From: Bacillota bacterium
Lineage (GTDB): Bacteria > Bacillota > Clostridia > Lachnospirales > Lachnospiraceae
DNA: 64,000 nucleotides
Reading direction: 5' to 3'
NCBI GenBank assembly: GCA_023392535.1
Contig: JAEVYY010000004.1
Location: 8,313 to 72,312 of the forward strand
Shown: one piece after another, positions 35,405-43,429 of the stretch
Layout: every line of letters starts with the position of its first letter
Numbering within the stretch: the stretch's first letter is position 1
Translations under genes and position numbers: made by a program
The notes under the pieces: generated by a model
Database searches by the model: none
What the model was told of the DNA's origin: nothing
The model's input: only the letters and a program-made list of their open reading frames with translations

Positions 35405-36793
35405 GTGCCTGTTAGTGAGAGTATGGTACGGGAAGTAGTACAGAAAGTGCTGTTAAAAATGCAGAGGGCGGAACCTTCTACGGAACAACACGGTATATAT
35501 ACGGATATGAATGATGCTATCGATGCAGCAAAGAAAGCACAGCAGATTGTAAGTAATCTTACTATGGATCAAAGGGAAAAAATTATATCCAATATTCGTA
35601 GGAAAACACATGAAAATGCAGAAAACCTGGCAAGGATGGGCGTTGATGAAACGGGGATGGGAAATATCGGGCATAAAATTATAAAACATCATCTGGTGGC
35701 CGATAAAGTACCGGGAACAGAGGATATCAAAACAGAGGCTTATTCAGGTGACAGGGGCCTGACATTGATTGAAATGGGGCCTTTTGGGGTAATAGGAGCC
35801 ATTACACCATGCACCAATCCGAGTGAAACCGTGTTATGCAATGCGATCGGAATGATAGCTGCAGGAAATACAGTCGTATTTAATCCCCATCCTCAGGCAA
35901 AAAAAACATCTATATATGCGGTCAAACTGATAAATGAAGCTTCTCTTGAGGCAGGGGGGCCTGACAATGTTGCATGTACAGTAGAAAATCCAACATTGGA
36001 GACCAGCGGGATAATGATGCATCATAAAGATATTCCAATAATTACGGCTACTGGTGGCCCGGGGGTTGTCACGGCCGTATTGTCATCAGGAAAACGTGGT
36101 ATCGGAGCGGGGGCAGGCAATCCGCCCGTGCTTGTTGATGAAACAGCGGATTTGCAGAAAGCTGCAGCAGATATCGTAAATGGATGCACCTTTGATAATA
36201 ATTTACCGTGTATTGCCGAAAAAGAAATTGTTGCAGTAGAGTATGTGGCAGATGAGCTCATGAATTATATGATTACAGAACAAGGGTGCTATCTGGCATC
36301 CAAAGCAGAGCAGGAGAAACTGATTGCAACAGTTATTACGCCTGAAGGACTTAATCGAAAATGTGTTGGACGCTCTGCAAAATCCCTGCTTCAGATGATA
36401 GGAGTCATGGTTCCTGATACGATTCGTTGTATTGTGTTCGAGGGAAAAAAAGAGCATCCATTGATTAAAACGGAATTGATGATGCCGATTCTGGGTCTCG
36501 TAAGAGCAATAGATTTTGAGGATGCAGTATCAAAATGTGTTTGGTTGGAAGAGGGAAATCGCCATTCTGCACATATCCATTCAAAAAACGTGGACCATAT
36601 CACCACCTATGCAAGGGCTATGGATACGGCAATACTTGTAAAAAATGGTCCTTCCTATGCAGCGCTTGGATTCGGAGGCGAGGGTATCTGCACTTTTACA
36701 ATTGCCAGCAGAACGGGAGAAGGATTGACAAGTGCTGCAACATTTACCAAAAAAAGACGTTGTGTGATGTCAGATAGTCTCTGTATCAGATGA
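35405..36793 (+). CDS. CoA-acylating propionaldehyde dehydrogenase (PduP-like)
   Basis: The 462-residue enzyme oxidises propionaldehyde to propionyl-CoA with NAD+. The N-terminal amphipathic helix PVSESMVREVVQKVLLKMQ is an encapsulation-type peptide, joined by a linker to the ALDH fold. The fold has GAITPCTNPSETVLCN, TGGPGVVTAVLSSGKRGIG and catalytic Cys269 in NNLPCIAEKE. The GTG start at 35405 follows AAGGAGG. It sits between the aldolase and the alcohol dehydrogenase of the same unit, forming the oxidising branch that balances NADH with the reductase. Confidence 0.93.
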   Translation: MPVSESMVREVVQKVLLKMQRAEPSTEQHGIYTDMNDAIDAAKKAQQIVSNLTMDQREKIISNIRRKTHENAENLARMGVDETGMGNIGHKIIKHHLVADKVPGTEDIKTEAYSGDRGLTLIEMGPFGVIGAITPCTNPSETVLCNAIGMIAAGNTVVFNPHPQAKKTSIYAVKLINEASLEAGGPDNVACTVENPTLETSGIMMHHKDIPIITATGGPGVVTAVLSSGKRGIGAGAGNPPVLVDETADLQKAAADIVNGCTFDNNLPCIAEKEIVAVEYVADELMNYMITEQGCYLASKAEQEKLIATVITPEGLNRKCVGRSAKSLLQMIGVMVPDTIRCIVFEGKKEHPLIKTELMMPILGLVRAIDFEDAVSKCVWLEEGNRHSAHIHSKNVDHITTYARAMDTAILVKNGPSYAALGFGGEGICTFTIASRTGEGLTSAATFTKKRRCVMSDSLCIR

Positions 36794-36856
36794 AAGCGTG
36801 AAAAGAATGTGAAAAGAAGCTTGAGATGTAAAAACAACGTAGAAATGAGGTATAAA

Positions 36857-38062
36857 ATGAATGAAACAAAGATAGAAGAAATTGTACGCCAAGTGCTTGT
36901 TCGTATGGAAAGCGATGGGAAGGAATCTGACGAAGATATAAAATGCAGTAAAGCTACTATTCCCATAACGGCCAGGGTAGCTATGCTTACTGCTTTGGAA
37001 CATTATGAAATCAAGGAATTTCCGATACCGCCTATTGGTGATGGGGATATTTTAGTAAAAGTAGAGGGATGCGGTATTTGTGGTACAGATGCCCATGAAT
37101 TTAAGCGAGATCCGTTCAATCTCATTCCAGTAGCGCTAGGTCATGAGGGAACAGGCGAAATCGTTGCAATGGGCAAACAGGTAAAGAAGGACAGTGCAGG
37201 GAAAGCTCTACATATTGGAGATAAAGTAGTTACTTGTATGATTTTTAAAGATAATCCTGATATCACGATGTTCGATATGAATAAACAAAATATTGGTGGT
37301 GCTGATGTATATGGTTTATTACCAGATGATAATGTGCATTTAAATGGTTGGTTCTCAGATTATATTTTTATAAGAGAAGGTTCTACCGTATTTAATGTCA
37401 GTGACCTTGATCTGGATTCCAGAATTTTAATTGAGCCATGTGCTGTTTTGGTGCATGCGGTAGAAAGAGCAAAGTCCACAGGGATTCTTCGCTTTAACTC
37501 AAGAGTAGTCGTACAGGGATGTGGACCAATTGGACTTATCTGCATAGCAGTGCTCAGAACCATGGGGATTGAGAACATCGTTGCAGTGGATGGAAATGTA
37601 CATAGACTCGAGTTTGCAAAAGAAATGGGTGCAATGCAATCTGTTAATTTTCAAAATTATAAGGGAAATGAAGCTCTGAAAGAGGCAATCAATGATAAAT
37701 TTGAAGGTCATCTTGCAGATTTTGCATTTCAGTGCACGGGGAACCCATCTGCCCATTCTAATATCTATAAATTTATCCGCAATGGTGGAGGTCTTTGTGA
37801 ACTTGGTTTCTTTATCAATGGTGGTGATGCGACTATTAATCCGCATTTTGATATCTGTGCTAAAGAAATTACGGTGGTAGGTTCCTGGGTCTATACATTA
37901 AGAGATTATGCGACGACCTTTGATTTTATAAAACGCGCAAATGGAATTGGGATCCCTCTGTCTAAGCTGATCACCAATAAGTTTCCATTGGAGCAAATTA
38001 ATGAAGGACACAAAGTAAATCTTGCAATGACGGGACTAAAAATTGCAATTGTGAACCAGTAA
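36857..38062 (+). CDS. Zinc-type medium-chain alcohol dehydrogenase with N-terminal encapsulation-type peptide
   Basis: The 401-residue protein begins MNETKIEEIVRQVLVRMESD, an amphipathic targeting helix. A linker is followed by an MDR dehydrogenase with catalytic-zinc residues in GCGICGTDAHEF and ALGHEGTGEIV and a nucleotide-binding QGCGPIGLICIAVL. The four-cysteine structural zinc loop is absent, with NPDITMFDMNKQN in its place. In this pathway it probably reduces lactaldehyde to 1,2-propanediol and/or propionaldehyde to propanol. I chose the ATG at 36857 because the extension upstream (from 36809) precedes the targeting helix and lacks a good ribosome binding site. Confidence 0.88.
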   Translation: MNETKIEEIVRQVLVRMESDGKESDEDIKCSKATIPITARVAMLTALEHYEIKEFPIPPIGDGDILVKVEGCGICGTDAHEFKRDPFNLIPVALGHEGTGEIVAMGKQVKKDSAGKALHIGDKVVTCMIFKDNPDITMFDMNKQNIGGADVYGLLPDDNVHLNGWFSDYIFIREGSTVFNVSDLDLDSRILIEPCAVLVHAVERAKSTGILRFNSRVVVQGCGPIGLICIAVLRTMGIENIVAVDGNVHRLEFAKEMGAMQSVNFQNYKGNEALKEAINDKFEGHLADFAFQCTGNPSAHSNIYKFIRNGGGLCELGFFINGGDATINPHFDICAKEITVVGSWVYTLRDYATTFDFIKRANGIGIPLSKLITNKFPLEQINEGHKVNLAMTGLKIAIVNQ

Positions 38063-38090
38063 AAAATGAGGATCGGGAGGAATCATAAAA

Positions 38091-38405
38091 ATGGGAAATG
38101 CGGTAGGAATATTAGAAGTATTTGGCCTGACCTGCGCATTCCTGACAGCGGATGCAGGATGCAAAGCGGCAAATGTTACACTCGAAAATTTTGATAAGAA
38201 TAAACCTGCAAATGCAGATTCCCTTCCTGTTCCGTTATTAGTGACGATAAAATTCAGAGGGAGTGTTACGGATGTGGAGGCTGCTATGGAGGCAGGTATT
38301 GCAACAGCAGAAGCATTTACAGGAGTAGTGCAGCATGATATTATTCCAAACCCAACAAAGGATGTAGAAAAAATGTTAAAACTGAATGCTTTTGATAAGA
38401 GTTAA
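38091..38405 (+). CDS. Microcompartment hexamer shell protein (BMC-H) with extended pore loop
   Basis: The 104-residue BMC-domain protein opens NAVGILEVFGLTCAFLTADAG, the standard BMC start. Its pore-region loop is longer than usual (about residues 36-46, KNKPANADSLPVP) and lacks the GSG pore motif of PduA/EutM. It ends HDIIPNPTKDVEKML. ATG follows GGGAGG. It probably makes a minor hexamer with a distinct pore. Confidence 0.9.
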   Translation: MGNAVGILEVFGLTCAFLTADAGCKAANVTLENFDKNKPANADSLPVPLLVTIKFRGSVTDVEAAMEAGIATAEAFTGVVQHDIIPNPTKDVEKMLKLNAFDKS

Positions 38406-38444
38406 AAGCTTAAAAAAAAGAATCTATAATCAGGAGGTAGCAAT

Positions 38445-38729
38445 ATGGCACAGGAAGCATTGGGAATGATTGAAACAAGAGGACTCACCGCGGCAATTGA
38501 GGCGGCAGATGCAATGACAAAAGCAGCAGAAGTAACTTTAGTCGGAACGGAGAAGATTGGTTCAGGACTGGTAACGGTCATGGTACGTGGAGATGTTGGC
38601 GCGGTAAAGGCGGCGGTAGAAAGTGGAAACACAGCGGCGAGCCGTTTGGGAGAATTGGTAGCATCGCATGTAATTCCAAGACCACATACGGATGTGGAGA
38701 AAATCCTTCCTTTGAACTTACAACCTTAA
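38445..38729 (+). CDS. Major microcompartment hexamer shell protein (BMC-H, PduA/EutM type)
   Basis: The 94-residue protein is a canonical BMC-H: EALGMIETRGLTAAIEAADA, pore motif EKIGSGLVTVMVRGDV, and SHVIPRPHTDVEKILP. A strong AGGAGG site precedes the ATG. It is very similar to the core of the fourth shell gene (39176). These two are probably the main facet proteins. Confidence 0.94.
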   Translation: MAQEALGMIETRGLTAAIEAADAMTKAAEVTLVGTEKIGSGLVTVMVRGDVGAVKAAVESGNTAASRLGELVASHVIPRPHTDVEKILPLNLQP

Positions 38730-38761
38730 GTTTGCAGGTTGTGGCAAGAATGGAGATTAAG

Positions 38762-39049
38762 ATGGAAGAATCCTACGGGTTTATAGAAATTACAGGTGTT
38801 ACAGCGGCAATGGATGCTCTTGATCTTATGTGTAAAACAGCAGATGTTGAACTTATCACCTGGGAACGTAAACTGGGGGGACGATTGGTTACTTTGGTGA
38901 TACAAGGTAGAGTTGCAGCTGTTACAGAAGCAGTAGAGATTGCAAATGTAAAAGCAATAAAAAAACCAGTTGCGAGTGCTGTGATCGCAAGACCCCATGA
39001 AGAAATCGTAAGACTAGTACAAAAAAGTGCTGGCAGATTAGTTCCGTAA
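38762..39049 (+). CDS. Microcompartment hexamer shell protein (BMC-H) with KLGGR pore
   Basis: The 95-residue BMC-H protein has YGFIEITGVTAAMDALDLM and a pore segment ERKLGGRLVTLVIQG, with Arg after the glycines instead of Ser-Gly. SAVIARPHEEIVRLV is near the end. Start ATG 38762 has GGAG 6 bases upstream; frames from 38732 and 38750 lack a good site. The positively charged pore differs from the two KIGSG paralogues beside it. Confidence 0.9.
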   Translation: MEESYGFIEITGVTAAMDALDLMCKTADVELITWERKLGGRLVTLVIQGRVAAVTEAVEIANVKAIKKPVASAVIARPHEEIVRLVQKSAGRLVP

Positions 39050-39082
39050 TAAGCGGTTAATCGGAAATAAGGAGGTGGACAG

Positions 39083-39454
39083 ATGCAGGAAAAGAAAGCT
39101 TCACCTGAAAAGAAGGCAATCGTAAAGAAAAATCTAGAAGTGTCTGAAATAACATCAAAAAAGGAGGAAAGAAGAATGTCACAGGAAGCATTAGGAATGG
39201 TAGAAACAAGGGGATTGGTAGCGTCTATTGAAGCAGCGGATGCAATGTGTAAAGCAGCAAATGTTGTCTTGGTAGGAACAGAGAAGATAGGTTCCGGACT
39301 AGTAACAGTAATGGTACGTGGAGATGTTGGTGCTGTAAAATCAGCGGTAGAAGCAGGGTCCAATGCAGCAGGGAGACTTGGAGAATTAATTGCGACGCAT
39401 GTAATACCAAGACCGCATTCAGATGTAGAGCTAATTTTGCCAAAACTGAAATAA
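39083..39454 (+). CDS. Microcompartment hexamer shell protein (BMC-H) with two possible starts
   Basis: The frame from the ATG at 39083 encodes 123 residues. A 31-residue Lys/Glu-rich extension (MQEKKASPEKKAIVKKN...) precedes a canonical BMC-H that starts MSQEALGMVETRG at 39176 with pore motif EKIGSG. Both ATGs have a perfect AAGGAGG: 39069-39075 (spacing 7) and 39161-39167 (spacing 8). The gene may therefore make a long and a short form. The short form (93 residues) closely resembles the 38445 protein. I report the long frame and mark the inner start. Confidence 0.9.
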   Translation: MQEKKASPEKKAIVKKNLEVSEITSKKEERRMSQEALGMVETRGLVASIEAADAMCKAANVVLVGTEKIGSGLVTVMVRGDVGAVKSAVEAGSNAAGRLGELIATHVIPRPHSDVELILPKLK

Positions 39455-39471
39455 TCAAGTCAAAATCAGTT

Positions 39472-39501
39472 AACGGCTCCTTTCAGATGGAGCCGTTTTC
39501 T
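39472..39501 (+). terminator. Hairpin between the shell genes and pduL
   Basis: AACGGCTCC (39472-39480) pairs with GGAGCCGTT (39489-39497) and is followed by TTC. A frame-opening ATG at 39487 lies inside the hairpin, which argues against it as the pduL start. It may lower readthrough so that upstream shell genes are expressed more than pduL-pduT. Confidence 0.65.
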
Positions 39502-39522
39502 AAAATGGACGGGAGAGTCAGA

Positions 39523-40173
39523 ATGGAAGCAGATACAAAAAATAATGCATTAATCACAAAGATAGTGATGGAGATAGTAAGTCGAAAAGCGCCTTCTGAA
39601 AGAGAATATCAGATACCAATCGGGGTATCGGCCCGGCATGTGCATTTAACACAGGCACACGTTGAGGTGTTATTTGGAAAGAATTATCAATTGACCAAGA
39701 AAAAAGATCTTATGGGCGGTCAATTCGCATCTAATGAGCTTGTTACCATTGTCGGACTTAAGCTTAGAGCAATAGAAAATGTAAGAATTTTAGGGCCTGT
39801 GAGACAGACATCACAAGTAGAGATATCAGCCACCGATGCTATTAAGTTAGGTATTACGGTACCAATAAGAGAATCGGGAGATGTGTTAGGTTCTGCTCCG
39901 ATTACATTGGTCGGTCCTAAGGGAGCGTTATTTCTACAGGAAGGATGTATTGTGGCAATGCGTCATATCCATATGTCGCCGCAGGATGCCAATATGGCAG
40001 GCTTGCAAGATGGTGATATTGTATCGGTAAAAACGGATAATGAAAGAGGGACGGTTCTGAATCAGGTAAAAATCCGGGTATCTGACAATTACACATTAGA
40101 AATGCATATCGATACAGATGAAGCGAATGCGTGTAAGATCTCCACAGGTGAGATGGTCACGATGATAAGATAA
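39523..40173 (+). CDS. pduL: Phosphate propanoyltransferase (PduL type)
   Basis: The 216-residue enzyme converts propionyl-CoA and phosphate to propionyl-phosphate and CoA, recycling CoA inside the compartment. The N-terminal helix MEADTKNNALITKIVMEIVS is an encapsulation-type peptide. The PduL repeat follows: IPIGVSARHVHLTQAHVEVLFG, then VAMRHIHMSPQDANMAGL. The HVH and HIH clusters bind the zinc ions. ATG 39523 has GGGAGA 6 bases upstream. Confidence 0.93.
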   Translation: MEADTKNNALITKIVMEIVSRKAPSEREYQIPIGVSARHVHLTQAHVEVLFGKNYQLTKKKDLMGGQFASNELVTIVGLKLRAIENVRILGPVRQTSQVEISATDAIKLGITVPIRESGDVLGSAPITLVGPKGALFLQEGCIVAMRHIHMSPQDANMAGLQDGDIVSVKTDNERGTVLNQVKIRVSDNYTLEMHIDTDEANACKISTGEMVTMIR

Positions 40174-40192
40174 GAATTGGAAGGAGGCAGCC

Positions 40193-40459
40193 ATGATTAT
40201 TGGAAAAGTGGTAGGCAGTATTGTTTCTACCAGAAAATGTGATAATTTAATAGGTAATAAATTTATGATTGTGGAACCAATCAGCCGAATGAATGGATCT
40301 CAGAACCAATTGGTAGCGACTGATAATATTGGGGCCGGTATTGGGGAAACTGTGCTGATCGCAATGGGGAGCGCAGCCAGAATAGGTTGCGGAATGGAAA
40401 CAGCACCAATTGATGCAGCAATTGTTGGTATTGTTGATGAGGGATATGGATTGGAGTAG
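40193..40459 (+). CDS. Microcompartment pentamer vertex protein (BMC-P, EutN/CcmL family)
   Basis: The 88-residue protein begins MIIGKVVGSIVSTRKCDNL and contains FMIVEPI, ATDNIGAGIGETVLIAMGSAAR and AAIVGIVD. These are the conserved blocks of the EutN/CcmL/PduN family. Pentamers cap the vertices of the shell. ATG follows AAGGAGG. It is the only vertex protein in the locus. Confidence 0.95.
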   Translation: MIIGKVVGSIVSTRKCDNLIGNKFMIVEPISRMNGSQNQLVATDNIGAGIGETVLIAMGSAARIGCGMETAPIDAAIVGIVDEGYGLE

Positions 40460-40467
40460 ATGAATTC

Positions 40468-41796
40468 ATGGAAATAAAAGAGCTTAGCAGAATAATTAGA
40501 GACAATGGCGTAGTGGGGGCCGGCGGAGCTGGCTTCCCTACGTATATTAAAATCGATGAAAGAGCCAATACGATTATTATGAATTGCGCAGAATGCGAAC
40601 CGCTTCTGAACTTGCACAGGCAACTATTACAAAGATATGCAAAAGAGATCTTAGAGACCTTTTCTTTGATAGCAGATACGGTTGGAGCGAAAGAGGCAAT
40701 TATTGGCATTAAAGCAGAATATAAGCAGGCGATAGAGGCCCTGCATGACTATATAGAATTATACCCAAATGTGAGTATACACTTACTAAAGAGTGTTTAT
40801 CCGGCTGGGGATGAAGTGATACTCATCTATGAGACAACGGGAATCGTTATTCCCCCCGGGGAGATTCCCATAGAATCTGGTATAGCAGTATTTAATGTTG
40901 AGACAGTTTACAATATCTATAGAGGCTACCAAAATGGAGAACCTGTTGTGGATAAAGTAGTATCAATCGTGGGAGAGGTAGAGAATCCAATTACCGTAAG
41001 AGTGCCGCTTGGATGTTCGATAGAAGATGTGGTATCAACAGCAGGAAAGTTAACGACAGAGCATCCGATGTATATGATAGGCGGGCCTATGATGGGAAAA
41101 ATAGGGAGCAGATATGATACCATAACAAAGACAACGAACGCAATATTAGTGTTGCCGGAGAACCACTTTATCGTACAAAGAAAACGTGGTAAGGCATCCA
41201 TCGAGTTGAAAAGAGCTGCATCTGCTTGTTGCCAATGTCAGATGTGTACGGATCTTTGTCCGAGACATGCGCTTGGCCACCCGATAGAACCGCATAAATT
41301 TATGAGAAGTGCGGCGAATAAAGATTTCCGGGATACCAATGTATTTATTCACACACTGTTTTGCAGCTCTTGTGGATTGTGTGAAATGTATGCCTGTCCC
41401 CAGGGACTGTCTCCAAGGACCTTAATGGAGGCGTATAAGATAGGACTTCGTAAGGCTTTCGTTAAGGTACCAAAAGGTGTTAGAACAGCCACAATAAAAG
41501 AATCCAGGGAATATCGAAAAACACCCAAAGATCGTCTGACTGCCAGACTGGGGTTATCCAAATATGAGAAACCGTCACCCTTTTATGATAACGTGGTAAG
41601 TGTTTCAATAGTAAAAGAGTTGTTATGCCAACACATCGGTACATCGGCAAGAGCCATTGTAAAAATTGGAGATATGGTATATAGAGGCCAGGTGATTGGA
41701 AGAGAAACAGAAGGACTTTGTGTTCCACTACATGCATCTATCAGCGGACGGGTGACAGACGTGACAGAACGTTATATAATGATAAAAGCAGACTAA
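40468..41796 (+). CDS. pduS: PduS-like FeS flavoprotein (RnfC-related)
   Basis: The 442-residue protein has the RnfC/NuoF-type Rossmann start VVGAGGAGFPTYIKI and ECEPLLNLHR, and an SLBB domain (VSIVGEVENPITVRVPLG). Two FeS motifs follow: CCQCQMCTDLCP and CSSCGLCEMYACP. In B12-dependent Pdu systems PduS is a cobalamin reductase. Here the dehydratase is B12-independent, so another electron-transfer role is likely. It lies next to a PduT-like FeS shell protein, which could pass electrons across the shell. Confidence 0.9.
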   Translation: MEIKELSRIIRDNGVVGAGGAGFPTYIKIDERANTIIMNCAECEPLLNLHRQLLQRYAKEILETFSLIADTVGAKEAIIGIKAEYKQAIEALHDYIELYPNVSIHLLKSVYPAGDEVILIYETTGIVIPPGEIPIESGIAVFNVETVYNIYRGYQNGEPVVDKVVSIVGEVENPITVRVPLGCSIEDVVSTAGKLTTEHPMYMIGGPMMGKIGSRYDTITKTTNAILVLPENHFIVQRKRGKASIELKRAASACCQCQMCTDLCPRHALGHPIEPHKFMRSAANKDFRDTNVFIHTLFCSSCGLCEMYACPQGLSPRTLMEAYKIGLRKAFVKVPKGVRTATIKESREYRKTPKDRLTARLGLSKYEKPSPFYDNVVSVSIVKELLCQHIGTSARAIVKIGDMVYRGQVIGRETEGLCVPLHASISGRVTDVTERYIMIKAD

Positions 41797-41814
41797 AAGA
41801 GAGGACAGAGTGTA

Positions 41815-42363
41815 ATGAGTAAAGCAATTGGTATGATTGAATTTAAGACAGTATCTTCGGGTGTTACAGCAGCCGATGCGATGGTAAAGACTGCCGATGT
41901 AGAGTTACTGGAAGCACAAACGGTTTGTCCTGGTAAATATATTGCCATTATTGCGGGAACGCTGAGTGCCGTAAAATCAGCGGTAGAGAAGGCGATCGCT
42001 CAATATGAGGAAGAGTACATAAACAGTTTTGTCCTTGGTAATCCGCATGCATCTATTTTTCCAGCGATCTATGGAACGACGGAAATTAGGCAAGTGAATG
42101 CACTTGGCATATTAGAGACTTTTGATGCGGCTTCTATTATTGTAGCGGCAGATGTTGCGGTCAAGACAGCGATTGTAGATTTGATTGAGCTGCGTATCGC
42201 AAAGGGAATGTGCGGGAAGTCCTATTTGTATCTGACGGGAGAGGTTGCTGCGGTAGAAGCCGCAATTGAAAAAGCAAAGATTTCAGTTGCAGATAAGGGA
42301 ATGTTCCTGGATGCTTCTGTGATTGCTAACCCGGATCAGCAAATATGTAAATCTATCCTTTAG
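41815..42363 (+). CDS. pduT: Tandem-BMC shell protein, PduT type with FeS pore cysteine
   Basis: The 182-residue protein contains two BMC domains (IGMIEFKTVSSGVTAADAM; LGILETFDAASIIVAADV). Cys38 in VCPGKYIAII occupies the position where PduT trimers bind a [4Fe-4S] cluster in the pore. The second domain has RIAKGMCGKSYLYL at the equivalent site. With the neighbouring PduS-like protein it could form an electron conduit. Confidence 0.92.
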   Translation: MSKAIGMIEFKTVSSGVTAADAMVKTADVELLEAQTVCPGKYIAIIAGTLSAVKSAVEKAIAQYEEEYINSFVLGNPHASIFPAIYGTTEIRQVNALGILETFDAASIIVAADVAVKTAIVDLIELRIAKGMCGKSYLYLTGEVAAVEAAIEKAKISVADKGMFLDASVIANPDQQICKSIL

Positions 42364-42397
42364 TCAGCTATGAAATTCCATATAAGGAGGAGTATTT

Positions 42398-43165
42398 ATG
42401 CTTGCGCTAGAACGCAGAAATCTGATACTGGAAAAGTTACAGGAAGAGAAAAAGGTGGTCGTAAGTGAACTAAGTCAACTATATAATGTATCGGAAGAGA
42501 CTATTCGAAGAGATCTGGAAAAGCTTGATAAAGACGGGCTTGCCACCAAAAGTTATGGTGGTGCTGTCATGAAAGAAAATACGAATATAGACCTTCCTTT
42601 TAATGTGCGGAAAAAAAAGAATGTGTCTGGAAAACAGAGAATCGCGGAGCTTGTAGAAAGTTTGATCCAAGACGGAGATCATATTATCCTGGATGCAAGT
42701 ACTACGGCAGTGTTCATTGCGAAAGCAATCAAACAAAAAGAAAGACTTACTGTAATCACAAATTCCATTGAAATTATGATTGAACTTTCAGATGTATCAG
42801 ATTGGAATATAATCTCTTCAGGAGGAAGTTTAAAGGAAGGATACCTGGCATTGGTAGGGCCAAGGGCAATCGAAGGATTGAGCGCATTTAATGTGGAAAA
42901 GGCCATTATGTCCTGTAAGGGAATCGACGCAAACAAGGGAATTACAGATGGAAATGAAGAATTCTCACAAGCCAAGCAGGTGATGCTAAAATCTGCAGAA
43001 CAAAAGATTTTAGCAATTGACAGCTCCAAGTTTGATGCAGTTGCTTTCTCTAGAGTATGCGATATGAAAGATATTGATATTGTGGTAACAGATGAGCAAC
43101 CTTCAAAGAAGTGGCTGGAACTATTTGAAGAACATAAAATTGAATGTATTTATCCCATGAACTAA
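42398..43165 (+). CDS. DeoR family regulator, probable controller of the microcompartment locus
   Basis: The 255-residue protein has the DeoR N-terminal helix-turn-helix RRNLILEKLQEEKKVVVSEL, then YNVSEETIRRDLEKLDKDGL. The sugar-phosphate-isomerase-like C-terminal domain has ILDASTTAVFIAKAI, VITNSIEIM, SCKGIDANKGITDGN and AIDSSKFD. DeoR regulators usually sense sugar phosphates, so fuculose/rhamnulose-phosphate or a lactaldehyde-related signal is plausible. It ends the operon. Its likely operators are the paired arms at 29254-29344 and 34368-34447 (inference). Confidence 0.9.
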   Translation: MLALERRNLILEKLQEEKKVVVSELSQLYNVSEETIRRDLEKLDKDGLATKSYGGAVMKENTNIDLPFNVRKKKNVSGKQRIAELVESLIQDGDHIILDASTTAVFIAKAIKQKERLTVITNSIEIMIELSDVSDWNIISSGGSLKEGYLALVGPRAIEGLSAFNVEKAIMSCKGIDANKGITDGNEEFSQAKQVMLKSAEQKILAIDSSKFDAVAFSRVCDMKDIDIVVTDEQPSKKWLELFEEHKIECIYPMN

Positions 43166-43196
43166 AATACATTCCCATTAGTAAAAGAGATCTGTC

Positions 43197-43225
43197 TTGA
43201 CAGGTAAGTACATGAGTGTTACACT
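43197..43225 (+). promoter_or_regulatory. Promoter of the thiamine operon
   Basis: TTGACA (43197-43202), 17 bases, TACACT (43220-43225). Transcription would start about at the 5' edge of the TPP riboswitch. Confidence 0.7.
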
Positions 43226-43227
43226 TG

Positions 43228-43322
43228 TAGCGCAATAGGGAGCTCGTAAGCGGGCTGAGAGGAAGTAATCGAACTTCGACCTTTATAACCTGATTTGGGT
43301 AATGCCAACGTAGGGATACATG
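43228..43322 (+). ncRNA. TPP riboswitch (THI element)
   Basis: The conserved THI-box elements are present in order: GGGAGC (about 43238), CTGAGAGG (43255-43262), ACCTGAT (43288-43294) and GGGTAATGCCAACGTAGGGA (43297-43316). It precedes thiC. Together with the downstream terminator (43344) it should turn transcription off when thiamine pyrophosphate is bound. Confidence 0.95.
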
Positions 43323-43343
43323 CGAGACAGATTAAATCTATCT

Positions 43344-43374
43344 GAGCCTATACCTATTGGTATAGGCTCTTTTT
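43344..43374 (+). terminator. Riboswitch-controlled terminator
   Basis: GAGCCTATACC (43344-43354) pairs with GGTATAGGCTC (43359-43369), followed by TTTTT. It lies between the TPP aptamer and thiC and is the likely expression platform. Confidence 0.9.
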
Positions 43375-43429
43375 ACGTGTTCTGTCTTGTTTGTAGATCA
43401 CTCCGGCGGTAAATATAAGGAGGAAAAAA

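Noticed and set aside
40281..40709. Minus-strand frame of 142 codons
   Set aside because: Antisense to the EutN-like and PduS-like genes, both well supported.
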